Of a stretch of DNA of 64,000 bases, positions 32,430 through 61,036 are shown piece by piece. Source of the stretch: Myotis daubentonii (lineage: Eukaryota > Chordata > Mammalia > Chiroptera > Vespertilionidae); contig NC_081844.1 of NCBI RefSeq assembly GCF_963259705.1, forward strand, positions 25,436,294 to 25,500,293, in the 5' to 3' direction. Positions within the stretch are counted from its first letter, which is position 1, and each line of letters opens with the position of its first letter. A model generated the notes under the pieces. The model was not told where the DNA came from. It saw only the letters and a program-made list of their open reading frames with translations, and did no database searches. Both the position numbers and the translations under genes were made by a program.

Positions 32430-33195
32430 TTAAATCTATTTGGTAATATTGGATAACAACATTACATAAGTCAGGTGTACAACTTTATAATACATCTGTA
32501 TAACCTATTATGTACTCACCACTAGAAGGCTAGTCTCCTATAATCATATACTTGATACCTTTTACCCTCTTTATACTCCCCCATCTTCCTCACACTCTGG
32601 TATCCACCATCCTGTTATATCTACGCATTTGTTTAGTTTGCTTAGTTTATTCATTTGCTGCTTTTTGTTTTATAATCCTACATAAAAGTGAAATGACACA
32701 GTACTTGGCCTTCTGTCCTATTTCACTTAGAATACTCTCAAGATCCATTCATGCTGTCACAGATGTCACTATTTAATCTTTTCATGGCTGAGTAGTATTC
32801 CATTTATACATGTTCACATCTTCATTAACATCATCTGTCGAAAGACATTTAGGTTGTTTCCATGTCTTGGCTGTTGTGTAGCCAATAATGCTGTAATGAA
32901 CACAGGGGCACATATATCTTTACAAATAAATGTTTTCAAAATTTTCCAGGAGATACCCAAAAGAGGGATCGCTGGGTCATATGGTATCTAAATTTTTTGA
33001 GGAAAATTTTTTTGTTTTCCATAGTAGCTGCACCAATTTACAGTTCCACCAGCAGTTTGCAGAGGTTACCTTTTCCTCACATCCTCTCCAACATGTTATT
33101 TCTTGTCTTATTGATAATAGCCATTCTAACAGATGTGAGGACTACATTTCTTTTTGGCTACAGGTGCAAGCCTGTGGATCACACAGAAAGAGGTA
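32430..33195 (-). mobile_element. Old L1 3' end (reverse) inserted in unit 2 only
   Basis: Reverse L1 words: gagtagtattccatttatac, gtcttggctgttgtgtagcc, gggatcgctgggtcatatgg, ttgataatagccattctaac. The paralogous flank of gene 1 (about 1575-1630) lacks it. Confidence 0.8.
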
Positions 33196-34110
33196 ATGAG
33201 GAAACCATGATTTATGTTTTTTATATTATGAAAAAAAAATTAGAGACAAAAATTGTACCCATAAAAAAAAAAGATTTGAAAGCAAAATGAAATATATAGA
33301 TGATATATTTTTAATTTATACACCAGAAACATATTAACCAATGTTATTCCAATGTATTTAATTTTTTAAAATTTGTCTTAGAAAAAATACACCTGAACTT
33401 ATAAGTGCAGTTTGAAAATTCACAAATATTTGACAAAAAATGCACATACTTTTAAAAAAATTTTTATTAATCACAAAAATTCAAACATAACTGAACACAT
33501 ACTGAGGGGTTACACCAGTTTCAAGTAACAGAAAACACCCAGTCTTCCTGACAGGAGGAAGGTGCAGATTCTTACATGGAAGGACTGGGTCAAGGTAACC
33601 ACTGCACATGCCACAGAGAAACAAGCACCCATATCATTTTTTGACTGCACCAATGTAGATAGCATGGTGAATCAGGAAAACATACTAACACAATTAACAG
33701 CATAAAGCTGTTTCCTATACCAATTAGAGCTTATACGGACATAACCCAGAGAAGGGGGAAATCACAGAATACAAGATGAAAGGCTAAAATAGGTGTAGGG
33801 AAAACTACACCTCTAAGAAAATAAAAATCAAACAATTGGTAGTTTAGAAGATACTCTTGATGGGAAGGAAAAAGATTCTAAAATTTTAGCTAGGAAATGG
33901 TGTATCATAGCTGGTTATCTGTCTTTCCCCCTGTATGGTGGCTCTCCATTATCTTATGCTGTTTTTGCTTCTGCCTTCCAAGTCTCATGCAAGTGAGGTT
34001 ACTGGTAAATTCTACTATGGAATCATAGTGGAAATAAATTCTGGAAAATCTAGTTCTTAATGTTACCCATAGAAGGCATATCTCCAACTCTAGAGATTTT
34101 GTCCATTATC
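33196..34110. other. 3' flank of unit 2, paralogous to about 1.62-2.75 kb
   Basis: Shared words: aaccatgatttaca/aaccatgattta, cagtctt(t/c)ctgacagg, ggtggtgaat-like and caaatctcatgcaagtgagg/caagtctcatgcaagtgagg. No gene. Confidence 0.65.
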
Positions 34111-34132
34111 AGGGGTCTTTTTTTTTTTCTTT

Positions 34133-34352
34133 AACAATTTAAATATATTTTATTGATTTTTTACAGAGAGGAAGGGAGAGGGATAGAGAGTTAGAAACAT
34201 CGATGAGAGAGAAACATCGACCAGCTGCCTCCTGCACACCTCCTACTGGGGATGTGCCCGCAACCAAGGTACATGCCCTTGACCGGAATCGAACCTGGGA
34301 CCTCTCAGTCCGCAGGCCGACATTCTATCCACTGAGCCAAACCGGTTTGGCT
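34133..34352 (-). repeat. Young Ves SINE
   Basis: Near-consensus minus-strand SINE (gaccggaatcgaacctggg; head gccaaaccggtttggctc). ggtcttttttt / ggtctctcttttt flanks are the likely target duplication. Confidence 0.93.
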
Positions 34353-34676
34353 CAGGTCTCTCTTTTTAAATAAAAATGTATTCAACATATGCCAGTCAAG
34401 AGAAAAATAAAAAGCAAAGGACAAAATATGGAAAATAATTCACACAATATATTCTTTCACAAACTTTACATAATTGTAACATACTCCTTTGTAAGGAAAA
34501 TGGAAAAAGGCTCTTATACCCATCATCCCCAAAAAGGGAGTAAGGAAGGAAGAATGCATATAATGGACTATAGATACCCAGGAACTGTCACAAGGTCACT
34601 AGGAAAATCCCAAGTTACACCAAACTGCCTTTTTGTTTTGTTTTCAAATTTGTATTTGAAATATACATATATTTAT

Positions 34677-34679
<3 letters not shown>
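34353..34679. other. 3' flank of unit 2, paralogous to about 2.85-3.1 kb
   Basis: aaaataattcacac and ggactatagatacccagg-like words match the gene 1 flank. A 119-codon open stretch here (34389-34748) runs into the TA repeat and is not a gene. Confidence 0.6.

Positions 34680-34726
<47 letters not shown>
34680..34726. repeat. (TA)n microsatellite
   Basis: About 22 TA units, followed by degenerate TA/TC repeats to 34757. Confidence 0.95.
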
Positions 34727-34730
<4 letters not shown>

Positions 34731-34757
34731 ATCTACATCTGTATCTAGATATATAGA

Positions 34758-35324
34758 TAGGGTCTCCCCAAAATCTATAGACTTTGAATGATTATAAAGT
34801 CAGTTTTCAATATACAGTTCATTTTCAAAATGTAAGAGAATCTACAGAAATGAGTATTTTTGTCAATGCCTGTTTTTCAAACTAATGACCAGCACTGCTG
34901 ATAATGTGAAGCAATGGAATCGCCAACATCAAGAATCATTATGTTCAGTATTTGTGTGCCCTCAATTTGTGTTGCTGGTTTTGTACTGTAAACTTACAAA
35001 AAAAAAGTCTAGTGGATAAATTTTATTTGTTCAAAGCTTAATCTGGTTTTACTCATTATTTCAAATCACTTAAAACTGAAAAGGAGTGAAAATTGAGTTA
35101 TCAGCTGTTAAATGCGCCCCCCCCCAAAAAAAAATGTATACATATTTTGAATAATTATAAAAGCAGTGTTTGTACTTCAATTGCATTTTCAAACTTCTAG
35201 TAGAACTTCCAGTAGCATTTTAGGATGTATTTACTTTATTCAAAGCTTAGTCTGGCTGAAGAAAAACATCAATTGAGCTATAACCTGTTAAAGTATGGAT
35301 ACATGTTTTTGGGACACCCTGTAT
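34758..35324. mobile_element. Mariner-like element, apparently a tandem dimer
   Basis: Ends tagggtctccccaaaa and ttttgggacaccctgta are inverted copies of the TACAGGGTGTCCCAAAA terminus used by mariner-like elements. The interior holds two related halves (gaatgattataaagtcagtt at 34788, gaataattataaaagcagtg at 35149; attcaaagctta-type words at about 35032 and 35238). No transposase frame. Confidence 0.65.
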
Positions 35325-35339
35325 ATTTGTTGTTGAAAT

Positions 35340-35539
35340 CTAGTTCTCCATTGATATTTTAGAGAAAGTGGAAGGGATGGAGGGATGGGGGAGGGGAGGG
35401 GAGGGAGAAATAGAAACATCCATATGAGATGCTGACTGGTTGCCCTGTGCATGTGCCCTAACCAGGGCCAGGGATGGAACCCATGACCCTTTGGTGTGTG
35501 GGCCAATGGCTCTAACCACTTAGACACACTGGCCAGGGC
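35340..35539 (-). repeat. Old Ves-like SINE
   Basis: Diverged minus-strand SINE: ttgatattttagagaaagtgg, head agacacactggccagggc. Confidence 0.8.
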
Positions 35540-35639
35540 AACAAGCAATACATTTTTCTGTGAATAACTTGGTTGAGAACTGAATTGTTCAAGATGGAAG
35601 ACATTTGAGAACCAAAGTTTAACTGTATATGGTTTCTCT

Positions 35640-35872
35640 CCACTGTGCACTCACAATCCGTGATTTTCAAAGGGGTATGTTACAAACAAAGGCTTTTCCA
35701 TATTCCTTACATTCATAGGTTTTTGTTTAGTATGAGTTTATTCCCATCTGGAGAGAAACTGTGTTCTGTGTAGGTTTTACCACATTGCTTACATTCACAG
35801 GGTTTCTCTCCAGTTTGAAATCTTTCGTATCTTTGATACAAACTAAGGCGAGTGAATGCTTTCCCACATTCC
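35640..35872 (-). pseudogene. Decayed extra C2H2 fingers downstream of gene 2 stop
   Basis: Past the stop, the minus strand still encodes finger words in another frame: [10 protein letters not shown] near 35885-35856, [15 protein letters not shown], then [10 protein letters not shown]. They are separated by shifts and stops. One frame change just before 35880 removed at least two fingers from the gene 2 protein. Confidence 0.85.
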
Positions 35873-52681
<16,809 letters not shown>

Positions 52682-52900
52682 TCCTAGGTTTCCTGAGTCC
52701 TGACACGATTCCCGTGACCAGCACAGACCACAGCACCGCACAGACTGGGGAAGAGCCACCACAGACCATGAACTGTGGCTAAGTGGTCATCAGCGAGCCC
52801 AGAGCATAGATGGAATGTCCTTACCTATCCAGTGCATCGGCCCACCCACCTGTTTCAGCGGAGCTTCTGATTGAATAGAAATCCATACATAACCCCACCC

Positions 52901-53672
52901 CTGCCTGAATGACACCAGAAGGCGGGGTTCATTCAGCCAAACCAGCCTCTTCTTGGCACGTTTGACTATGGAGCTGACTACTGTATTCGCCCAGCTCTTT
53001 GTCAACACAGGGGCACAGGCGTGCACAGAGAATTCCTGATTCAGTTTCCAAATGAAGGAACATGAGGGCAGGCAGGCCAGGCCACACTGGAACAGTGTCT
53101 TACGTCCAGAGGTCGAGGGCTTGGTGCAAGGCTATCAGGCCACTGAGACCCTAGTTTAGAAACACGGACACAATGTGACCTCACTATCTGTAATAGAGTC
53201 TGGCTCGGTTTCAATCTCTGATGCTTCCCAACCTTGAGCTTTCCACCGATCCCTGCCCACCCACAGTCATTCTGTCCTTAAGAGAAAGAATCCCAGAGCA
53301 TTGGGCTCTGCTGGGAAGTTGGAATCCTGGAGCGCCAGCCTTGGGTGGCCCTAACCACAGGGTGCGAGACGTGTTCATTACATTCTCAGATGTATATTTC
53401 ACACCAGAAGGAAATTTAATTCAGATCAGTTTTTGCCTGTTCCTAGAAAACTTTAAAATGTAAAAAAACCAAAATTACAGTGACTATAGAAAGAAAAAGA
53501 ACAATCTGTTAATAGCTGGGGACCAGCTCTGACAAAAACTGCTCACATTCTTTATGTCTGTTCCAACTTCAAATAACTTCCACCTGGCTATTTCCACTAC
53601 TTTCCAAAAGAGAGAATAGCCATGCTCCATCTAACCCAGGAGCCTCCACTTCCTTTTTACACATGCACTTTT
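52901..53672. other. Upstream flank of gene 2, duplicated from gene 1
   Basis: Matches 14061-14660 up to about 53455. Beyond that no feature is recognised. Confidence 0.6.
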
Positions 53673-53892
53673 CTTTTTTTAAGATATGAAGGTATTAAAT
53701 ATATATTTTTATTGATTTTAGAGAGGGAGAGATAGAAACATCAATGAGAGAATCACTGACTGGCTGCCTCCTGTACACCCCCTCCTGGGAATCGAGCTGG
53801 AAGCCAGGGCACGTGCCCTTGACTGGAATCAAACCCAGGACCTTTCAGTCTGCAGGCCGACAATCTATCCACTGAGCCAAACTGGCTAGGGC
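53673..53892 (-). repeat. Ves SINE
   Basis: acatgcactttt on both sides (about 53661 and 53894) is the target duplication. Head gccaaactggctagggcc. Confidence 0.93.
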
Positions 53893-54430
53893 CACATGCA
53901 CTTTCCTATCTACTGCCCACAGACAATCCACAAGCACCAACACTTTTCCCTTGTTGATTCTGCCCATATCCCACCACTGGCCCCAATTCAGCTTCTCGCA
54001 CCCCTTGTCTATAGCTAAGATAAATTCTTTCAGAACGGCTTACATCTCTCTCCCCACTATCTATAAAAATGCTCAACAACTCCAGGACATTGGACTACTG
54101 TCTTCTTACTTAGTCATGCTGCTGGTAGCTCAGATTTCAGGCCCCAGGACCTGGTCTTTTCTTGCTAGCAATGGCCTAATGAACCCTTTATTATGTTTAA
54201 CTTTCAGCTGTAGAAGTTCAACAGTTTTGTTTAATACAACTATAATATCCTTAAGGCAATTAATTCCCATTTTCAGTGATATAAGACAGACAATAAATCA
54301 TTATATAAATTAGGGATGCACTTGGAAATTCATTCCCGCCCTCCAGCTATATTGAGGTATAATTAACAAATATAATTATCTATTATTTAAACGTTACAAT
54401 GTGATGATTTGGAATAAATATACCAAATTG
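53893..54430. other. End of the unit 2 duplication, no gene
   Basis: 54240-54420 resembles 14715-14880 (aataaatcattctgtag / aataaatcattatata, then the L1 3' end ttgaggtataatta). A 120-codon open stretch at 53951-54313 has no known domain. Confidence 0.5.
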
Positions 54431-54656
54431 AGCCGAAGCCGGTTTGGCTCGGTGGATGGAGCGTCGGCTTGCGCACTGAAGGGTCCCAGGTTCGATTCCG
54501 GTCAAGGGCACGTGCCTGGGTTGCGGGCACATCCCCAGTGGGGAGTGTGCAGGAGGCAGCTGATCGATGTTTCTCTCTCATCGATGTTTCTGACTCTCTA
54601 TCTCTCTCCCTTCCTCTCTGTAAAAAATCAATAAAATATATTTTAAAAAAAAAAAA
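54431..54656 (+). repeat. Young Ves SINE
   Basis: Near-consensus: gccgaagccggtttggctcg, ggttcgattccggtcaaggg, catcgatgtttc twice. Confidence 0.94.
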
Positions 54657-54699
54657 GAAGAAGAACAAGAGCAACAAAAAATACTAAAAATTATGGCAT

Positions 54700-54888
54700 A
54701 TATATTTTTAAAAAAAATATTTTTATTGATTTCAGGGAGGAAGGGAGAGGGAAAGAAAGATAGAAACATCAGTAATGAGAGAGAATGATTGATAGGCTGC
54801 CTCCTGCACATCCCCCACCAGAATCGAACCCGGGACCCTTCAGTCCACAGGCTGAAGCTCTATCCACTGAGCCAAACCTGCTAGGGCT
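54700..54888 (-). repeat. Ves SINE
   Basis: Target duplication atggcatatat at about 54690 and 54890. Part of the middle is deleted. Confidence 0.92.
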
Positions 54889-55344
54889 ATGGCATATATT
54901 AATCCAACTCTATCAGTAATCACTTTAAAAGTCAATGTTCTAAATACAATTGAAAGATAGATACTACCATAGTAGATTAAAAAAAATAACACCACCACTT
55001 ATATATTGTCTATAACAACAATAAAGACAGATTAAGACTACGGATGGAAGAAACTATATTAACGTTAAAAAATAGCTGTAGAAAAAAAAAAGGATAGCTG
55101 AAATACCCATACCAATTTCAGACAAAGCACAGGGATAAAGAGAGGCTTTATAGAGTGATAAAGAGGTCAAGTATTCAAGGAGATACAGTGCTCGTGTTCA
55201 TGGATATAACAGTATAGTGGCAAAATACACCAGGGAAAAATGGATAGAACTGCAAGGAGAAACAGATGAGTCCATTATTATACTTAAGACTTAAACAGCT
55301 CTCTATTAATAATTACAACTACAACCAGAAAAGCCATAGTTGAG
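54889..55344 (+). mobile_element. L1 ORF2 fragments
   Basis: ctctatcagtaatcactttaaaag and aagtattcaaggagatacagtg are diverged ORF2 words. No open frame. Confidence 0.6.
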
Positions 55345-55362
55345 TTCTTTTAAAAATATACA

Positions 55363-55394
<32 letters not shown>

Positions 55395-55529
55395 GCTTAA
55401 AGTATTACAAAGGGTATTATATATGTCTCCTTTTTCCCCCCGCCCTTGACAATCCCCTGGCCTCCCCTACCCCCCAGTGTCTTATGTCCATTGGTTATGC
55501 TTATATGCATGCAAAAAATATATACATAT
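55345..55529 (-). mobile_element. Vesper-bat L1 3' UTR module (reverse) with (TTA)n
   Basis: Reverse of the 63594-63765 module: cttaaagtattacaaagggt, tgtccattggttatgcttat. (TTA)n at about 55366-55395. Confidence 0.65.
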
Positions 55530-55697
55530 TTTTTTAAACTGATATTTTAGAGAGAGAGGAAGGAAAAGGGAAAGGGGGAGAAGAGATAGAACACTCGATC
55601 AGCCGGCAGCCCAGGCATGTGCCTTGACCTGGAATCGAACCAGCAACCTCTTCGTGATTGGGTTGATGCTCAACCACTGAGCCACAACTGGCCAGAC
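55530..55697 (-). repeat. Old Ves-like SINE, internally deleted
   Basis: gatattttagagagagaggaag, ggaatcgaaccagcaacctc, head gccacaactggccagac. Lacks the part before the B-box. Confidence 0.82.
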
Positions 55698-56459
55698 TAG
55701 AAAAGCAACAGTTGAATTGAAGAGTGGCATCAAACAACTGGATTTAATTGAAAAATTTAATACTTAATCAAACAACAGCTGAATACACATTCTTTTCAAG
55801 TTCACATTGAAAATTCATGAGGACATAACACATTCTGGGACATGACACAGTAACACATCTGAAAGTATAGAAATCATACAAAATATGCTCTCAGACCACA
55901 AAGGCATTCATCTAGAAACTAATACCAGAAAGACATTGAAAAACACTCAAATATTTGGAGTTTAAACACCACCAGGGTTTCTGCCTGATTATGTTCCCAG
56001 TTTGCAAACTCTAAGACCCTTGAGTAAATCTCTATAATTGATTTCCAAAAAAGGAGATTATCCAGGTACAAGATAAAAAAATAAAATCAAGAGGAATGAA
56101 GAAAGCTTATATGATTAGGTGACACCAGAAAAGGAAATAATATGCACATTATAAAAATCCCAGAGGAGAGAGAGTGATGGGTAAAAAGCTTACCTAAATA
56201 AATAATGGCGGAAACGTTCCCAAATGTTGTGAGAGAGATGGACATCCAAATACATAAAACTCAAAGATCCTGGAACAGACTGAATAATAAAAAAAAAAAA
56301 GACCCCACCAAGGTGTATTATAAGCAAATTACCCAAAATCAAAGACAAAGAGAATTTTGAGAGTAGGAAGGGGAAAGTGACACATCATTTACAAGGGAGC
56401 CTCCATTTTTACGGATTTCTAAACAGAAAACTGAGGACACGAGAGGGTGGCATGATATA
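55698..56459 (+). mobile_element. L1 ORF2 fragments
   Basis: Diverged ORF2 words (ctcagaccacaaaggcattc, caaatatttggagtttaaac; later ORF1-like cccagaggagagagagtg). Stops throughout. Confidence 0.65.
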
Positions 56460-56467
56460 CACCAAAC

Positions 56468-56669
56468 CAGGGGTCCTCAAACTACGGCCCGCGGGCCACA
56501 TGCAAATACAAATATTGTATTTGTTCCCATTTTGTTTTTTTACTTCAAAATAAGATGTGCAGTGTGCATAGGAATTTGTTCATAGTTTTTTTTTAAACTA
56601 TAGTCCAGCCCCCCAACGGTCTGAGGGGCAGTGAACTGGCCCCCTGTTTAAAAAGTTTGAGGGCCCCTG
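56468..56669 (+). mobile_element. hAT MITE (CAGGGGTCCTCAAACTACGG family)
   Basis: Ends caggggtcctcaaactacgg and aagtttgagggcccctg. The flank caccaaac at 56460-56467 and 56670-56677 is a perfect 8-bp duplication. A third hAT MITE family in this window. Confidence 0.95.
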
Positions 56670-56677
56670 CACCAAAC

Positions 56678-57130
56678 ATTGAAAGTAGTGCCAACCAAGA
56701 ACACTGTACAATGCATATGAATTTACCACGATGTACACATTATCTTGCGGTTTTACTTGCCAATTATACCTCAATAAAGCTGGGGAGGGTGCAGAAAAAA
56801 AGGCAATAAAGCAAAGTGTTTGGATGGGCAAAAAAATTAAACAAAGAACACTGTACACAGCAAAGCTGTCCCTCAGAAATGAGTAAAAGAGAAAGACTTT
56901 TGCAAACAAATCTATGCTGAGGGAGCTCATCACCACAGACCTGCTTTATAAGAAATGCTACTAGGATTTCAAACTGAAATGAAAAGATGCTAATTAGTAA
57001 CATAAAAATATATAAAAGTACAAAATAAAAGTAATTACTCAAAGAAAATAAAAATTGGTTGTTTGAAACTATAAACCAAATTGACAAACCTTTAGCTAGA
57101 CTAAGAAAAAAAGAGAACAGATTCAAGTTA
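56678..57130 (+). mobile_element. L1/HAL1 fragments
   Basis: 3' end words (gcggttttacttgccaattat, cctcaataaagc) then ORF1/ORF2 words (gaccaaattgacaaacctttagc-like). No open frame. Confidence 0.65.
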
Positions 57131-57374
57131 ATAATATCAGAAATAAAAGGTTTCTGGGTCTAGGGCCTTATTTGATGTAAACACAGCCTCCAGGTTGTGA
57201 TAATCCACTGCAAGGTATTATTCATTCTTCCCAGGTTTAAGAACAAGCCAAATTCAGCTGTTATAAGAAATAATCACTGGGAATAATCACTTCTTCACTA
57301 AGTTTTATATAATTGTTTCAGTCTTTCAAGGCCCAATTTTTTTTTTTAAGGAACTGTTTCTGTGGGGGTTTTTA
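57131..57374. other. Short intergenic stretch, nothing recognised
   Basis: No feature recognised. Confidence 0.4.
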
Positions 57375-57490
57375 ACATATATTTTTATTGACTTCAGAGA
57401 GGAAGAGAGAGGGAGAGAGAAACATCAATAATGAGACAGAATCACTGATAGGCTGCCTTCTGCACACCCCCTACTGGGGATCAAGCCCAC
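57375..57490 (-). repeat. Ves SINE, head missing
   Basis: Tail and middle of a minus-strand SINE (attgacttcagagaggaagag to ggggatcaagcccacaac). Stops where the HeliBat begins; the rest is not found on the far side. Confidence 0.88.
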
Positions 57491-57750
57491 AACTGCCTTC
57501 CCCTGCTGCAATCCGCCTCCTCTGCTGGGACCGGCCTCCTCCACACTAGGTGGCGGAGACACTGGGACCAAGCCTCCTCGCGCTGCGCAGAGCCATGGGA
57601 CCCCCAGGTTTCACTGCACGGAGGCTGCGCAGAGCCATGGGACCCCAGGTTTCACTGCACGGAGGCCCCATCTCCGCTGTGCACACGGCCATCTTGTGAC
57701 AACAGTCGCGCTTGAGGGCTTGACGCCATCTAGGCCTTTATTAGTATAGA
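57491..57750 (-). mobile_element. HeliBat 5' part (reverse)
   Basis: Right end cctttattagtataga is the 5' TCTATACTAATAAAGG terminus on the minus strand. Inside, a unit of about 43 bp (gcgcagagccatgggacccc ... tcactgcacggagg) is repeated twice at about 57585-57665. The 3' hairpin and CTAG are not seen. Confidence 0.75.
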
Positions 57751-57751
57751 T

Positions 57752-57974
57752 CAGTGGTTCTCAACCTTCCTAATGCCGAGACCCTTTAATACAGTTCCTC
57801 ATGTTGTGGTGACCCCCAAGTTCAATGTTACAAATTGAACATAATTAAAGCATAGTGATTAACCACAAAAACAGTATGTAATTATATATGTGTTTTCTGA
57901 TGGTCTTAGGCGACCCCTGTGAAAGGGTCGTTCGACCTCCAAAGGGGTCGTGACCCACAGGCTAAGAACCGCTG
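57752..57974 (-). mobile_element. hAT MITE (CAGCGGTTCTTAGCC family), copy 3
   Basis: Reverse of 31361-31578. The flank gtatagat at 57744-57751 and 57975-57982 is a perfect 8-bp duplication that includes the HeliBat 5' terminus, so it inserted into the HeliBat/host junction. Confidence 0.95.
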
Positions 57975-57982
57975 GTATAGAT

Positions 57983-59200
57983 GAACCATTGGTTTGGAGT
58001 TTTCCTGTTCACTATGGGCTACTTAATGACAATGGGTGCTATGACCAAGGATAACTTAGCCAAGAGATGTGTTCTACGATGGTTAGGTGAGACATGCCCA
58101 TTTGTCCCCTGTTTGCATTTAGTGACCCCACTAACATCATCAATGGCACCTTGTTTACATTTAGTGTGATCCCTATGTAACTAATTTGAGACCTAGTACT
58201 GATTGCATGAGAATTTGTATATTACAGCAGGTGGCAAAATTATTCAAAACCTATGCTGTAGAGGCCCCCAAACGAAACAGTGCCCCTGATCTTTTTTGTT
58301 GTGTGATTCTTTCAGTATATTTTAGATTTTCAATTGGATCAAATTATGGATCTCTGTTTCAGTATTTTTTTTTCTTGTTCCCTGCCTCTTGTCCTTGCCT
58401 GCTTGTTTGTTTGTTTTTTGGGGGATTTTTTTGGTCTCTATATTTCAGGGAATGTGTCCTCTCTACCCTGGTCTTTATATATTGTTTCCCTCCAGAGGGC
58501 CTCAAAACACTACCATTAGGAGCTTCCCTATGACAATTATTTTATAGAGTTTAAGGACCCTGAACTTACTTGAAATAATGACTTGGTTGTGCCACAAGGG
58601 TGCCCTGGGTGTTGTCCCCTTAATCCCAAAGGCCAGGATCTTCGTGCAGAAGGGGGCGCACAACAGGGGTACTTAAGGGTCCTGGGGAGCCCTCTGGTAT
58701 CAGGGATGTGGACACAACCAGCCACCTACTGGCTGCCTTTGCCCCCTCTTCTTTCTCTGTTTAGTAACTGCTCTTCCACAAATGACAACTAGATAGGGCC
58801 ATCTGCACTGTTGTGTTTACCCTCTTTTACCCCAATCCCTGGAGTATGTTGGTGCCAACCCAGCCTCTGTCACAGCTTCACTCTGACACAGATAAATCCC
58901 AGTAGAGACATCAAGCCAGGACCACTGTAAGGAAGGCCCTAATCCCATACTCCTGCTCCCAAATGCCTAGAAATTCTCAGATCTGCACATTCTGGTTGGC
59001 AGCTCAGCGAACTGAGGCTTGGTAGTCTCAGCAATGCCACACAGGGCACAGCTCACAGCAGAGCAGGTGAGCAAGTCAAAGCAAGAGGAGAGAGACCAAA
59101 GTAGTGGTCATGTGGGGACATGCTGCTTAGATAGCCAACTGTTAAGGTCACCTGCAGAGGCGTGGTTCCCATGCTGAGATTAATGTGGTGTGCACCCCCC

Positions 59201-59239
<39 letters not shown>

Positions 59240-59787
59240 CTGGAGAAGGCAGGATACAGCTTGACTTACATAATAGAGGTCCTTGAGAGGACAGGGCAGG
59301 CTGACCAAGAAGCTGTGAAAAAGCTTCAGAGAGCAAGGAAAAGAGCCTAGCCTGGGATTTTACTGTGGCTGGAAGTGTTAAAGAAAAAAAGATTCAGTGG
59401 CACTTCTCAATAATGGTAAGGCACATTGTATTCAAAACCATTTCAATAGGTACAGAGACAATTGTGGTAGGATTTCTTAGTGGGTGAGAAATAAGACCTG
59501 GGCTCAAATCTGAGAACAGCATAGGCAAGTGGGAATTCATGGCCTAAGGGCAGGTAGGAGATCAGTGAATGGAAAATTACTAAGAATCAGATGTTAGAAG
59601 ATTACTGCTAAACTGACCAAACAGGATTCTTATTATAGACAGGCCCGGGGGATCAGACATCACCTGAAGATGGAGGAGGAACCTTATCAGACATGGAGGG
59701 TGGTCAGCTAGGAGGGTGGAGGATTCTGGATCACCTGACTTAGCAGGGTTCCTGTTAAACGGAGTTTTATAAGAAGTGCAAAGATAG
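57983..59787. other. Intergenic, unassigned; (CA)n at 59203-59236
   Basis: Mixed-composition DNA with a (CA)n tract. 59630-59790 (gatcagacatcacctgaaga, cctgacttagcagggttcct) has an LTR-like feel, but I cannot name it. No ORF with a known domain. Confidence 0.35.
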
Positions 59788-59905
59788 GCCTAGGACAGCC
59801 GTGGGCAAACTACGGCCGGCCCGCAAGCCGGATCCTGCCGTTTGAAATGAATAAAACTAAAAAAAAAAAAAAAAAAAAAAAAGACCGTACCCTTTTATGT
59901 AATGA

Positions 59906-61036
59906 CTAGGGGCCCGGTGCACGAAATTCGTGCACTGGGTGTGTGTGGGGAGGGGAGTGTCCCTCAGCCCAGCCTGCTCCCTCTCACATACTGGGAGCCC
60001 TCAGGCGTTGACCCCCATCACCCTCCAATCGCAGGATCGGCCCCTTGCCCAGGCCTGATGCCTCGGCCAGAGGCATAGACCCCCATCACCCTCCGATCGC
60101 CTGATCGGCCCCTTGCCCAGGCCTGACGCCTCCGCCAGAGGTGTCAGGCTTGGACAGGGGACCCCCATCTCCCCCTGATCACTGGCTCTGGCCCCCGCCC
60201 AGGCCTGAGGCCTCTGGCCCAGGAATCATGCCTGGGCAGGGGACCCCCATCTCCCTCTGATCGCTTGCTCCACCCCCCGCCCAAGCCTGACGCCTCTGAC
60301 CCAGGCTTCAGGCCTGGGCAAGGGGACCATCATATCCCCCCAACCCCCGACTCCGCCCCCCGCCCAAGCCTGATGCCTCAGCCAGAGGAGTTGACCCTCA
60401 TCACCCTCCGATCACCAATCACCGGATCGGCCCCTTGACCAGGCCTGAGGCCTCCGGCAGAGGCGTCAGGCCTGGGCGGGGGACCCCCAGCTCCCCGCGG
60501 TTGCAGGCTCCGCCCCTGCCCAGGCCTAACGCCTCTGGCTGAGGCGTCTGGCCCGGGCAGCGGGGACCCGCAGCTGCAGCAGCCCCGCGATCGTGGGCTC
60601 CGCTTTAGGCCCAGGCAAGGGACCCCTAGCTCCTGGGACTGCCAGCCTCGACCGTGCCCAGCTCCCATCGCTGGCTCCACTCCTACTTCCTGCTATCACT
60701 GGCCAGGGCGGCAAAGGCGCCTGATTCTCCGATCATGGCTGGGGGGCAAGGCAAAGGCGGCCCGCCGCCTTTGCCCTGCCCCCCAGCTCTTAGCTCCCCC
60801 CTGGGTTTCCGATCACTGTCAGTGGCAGGGGGCTTCTTCCTGCTTTCCCTTTCACCTCCCTGCATTGTGCCTACATATGCAAATTAACCGCCATCTTGTT
60901 GGCAGTTAACTGCCAATCATAGTTGGCAGTTAACTGCCAATCATAGTTGGCAGTTAATTTGCATATAGCCCTGATTAGTCAATGAAAAGGGTATCATCGT
61001 ACGCCAATTACCATTTTTCTCTTTTATTAGATAGGA
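59906..61036 (-). mobile_element. Long HeliBat (1.1 kb) inserted in a hAT MITE at A|T
   Basis: Plus strand begins ctaggggcccggtgcacg (hairpin gtgcacgaaattcgtgcac) and ends ttttattagatagga (5' TCCTATCTAATAAAAG). Host A 59905 and T 61037; joined they restore the hAT word taatgatgtttactttg seen in copies A-C. Carries about seven copies of an 80-bp unit and, near the 5' end, two copies of tgccaatcatagttggcagt. Minus-strand open stretches are low-complexity. Confidence 0.95.
60048..60600. repeat. Tandem repeat, about 80 bp x 7, inside a HeliBat
   Basis: The anchor ccaggcctga (or close variant) occurs at about 60048, 60116, 60198, 60279, 60362, 60438 and 60518, spaced 68-83 bp. GC-rich. Confidence 0.88.
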
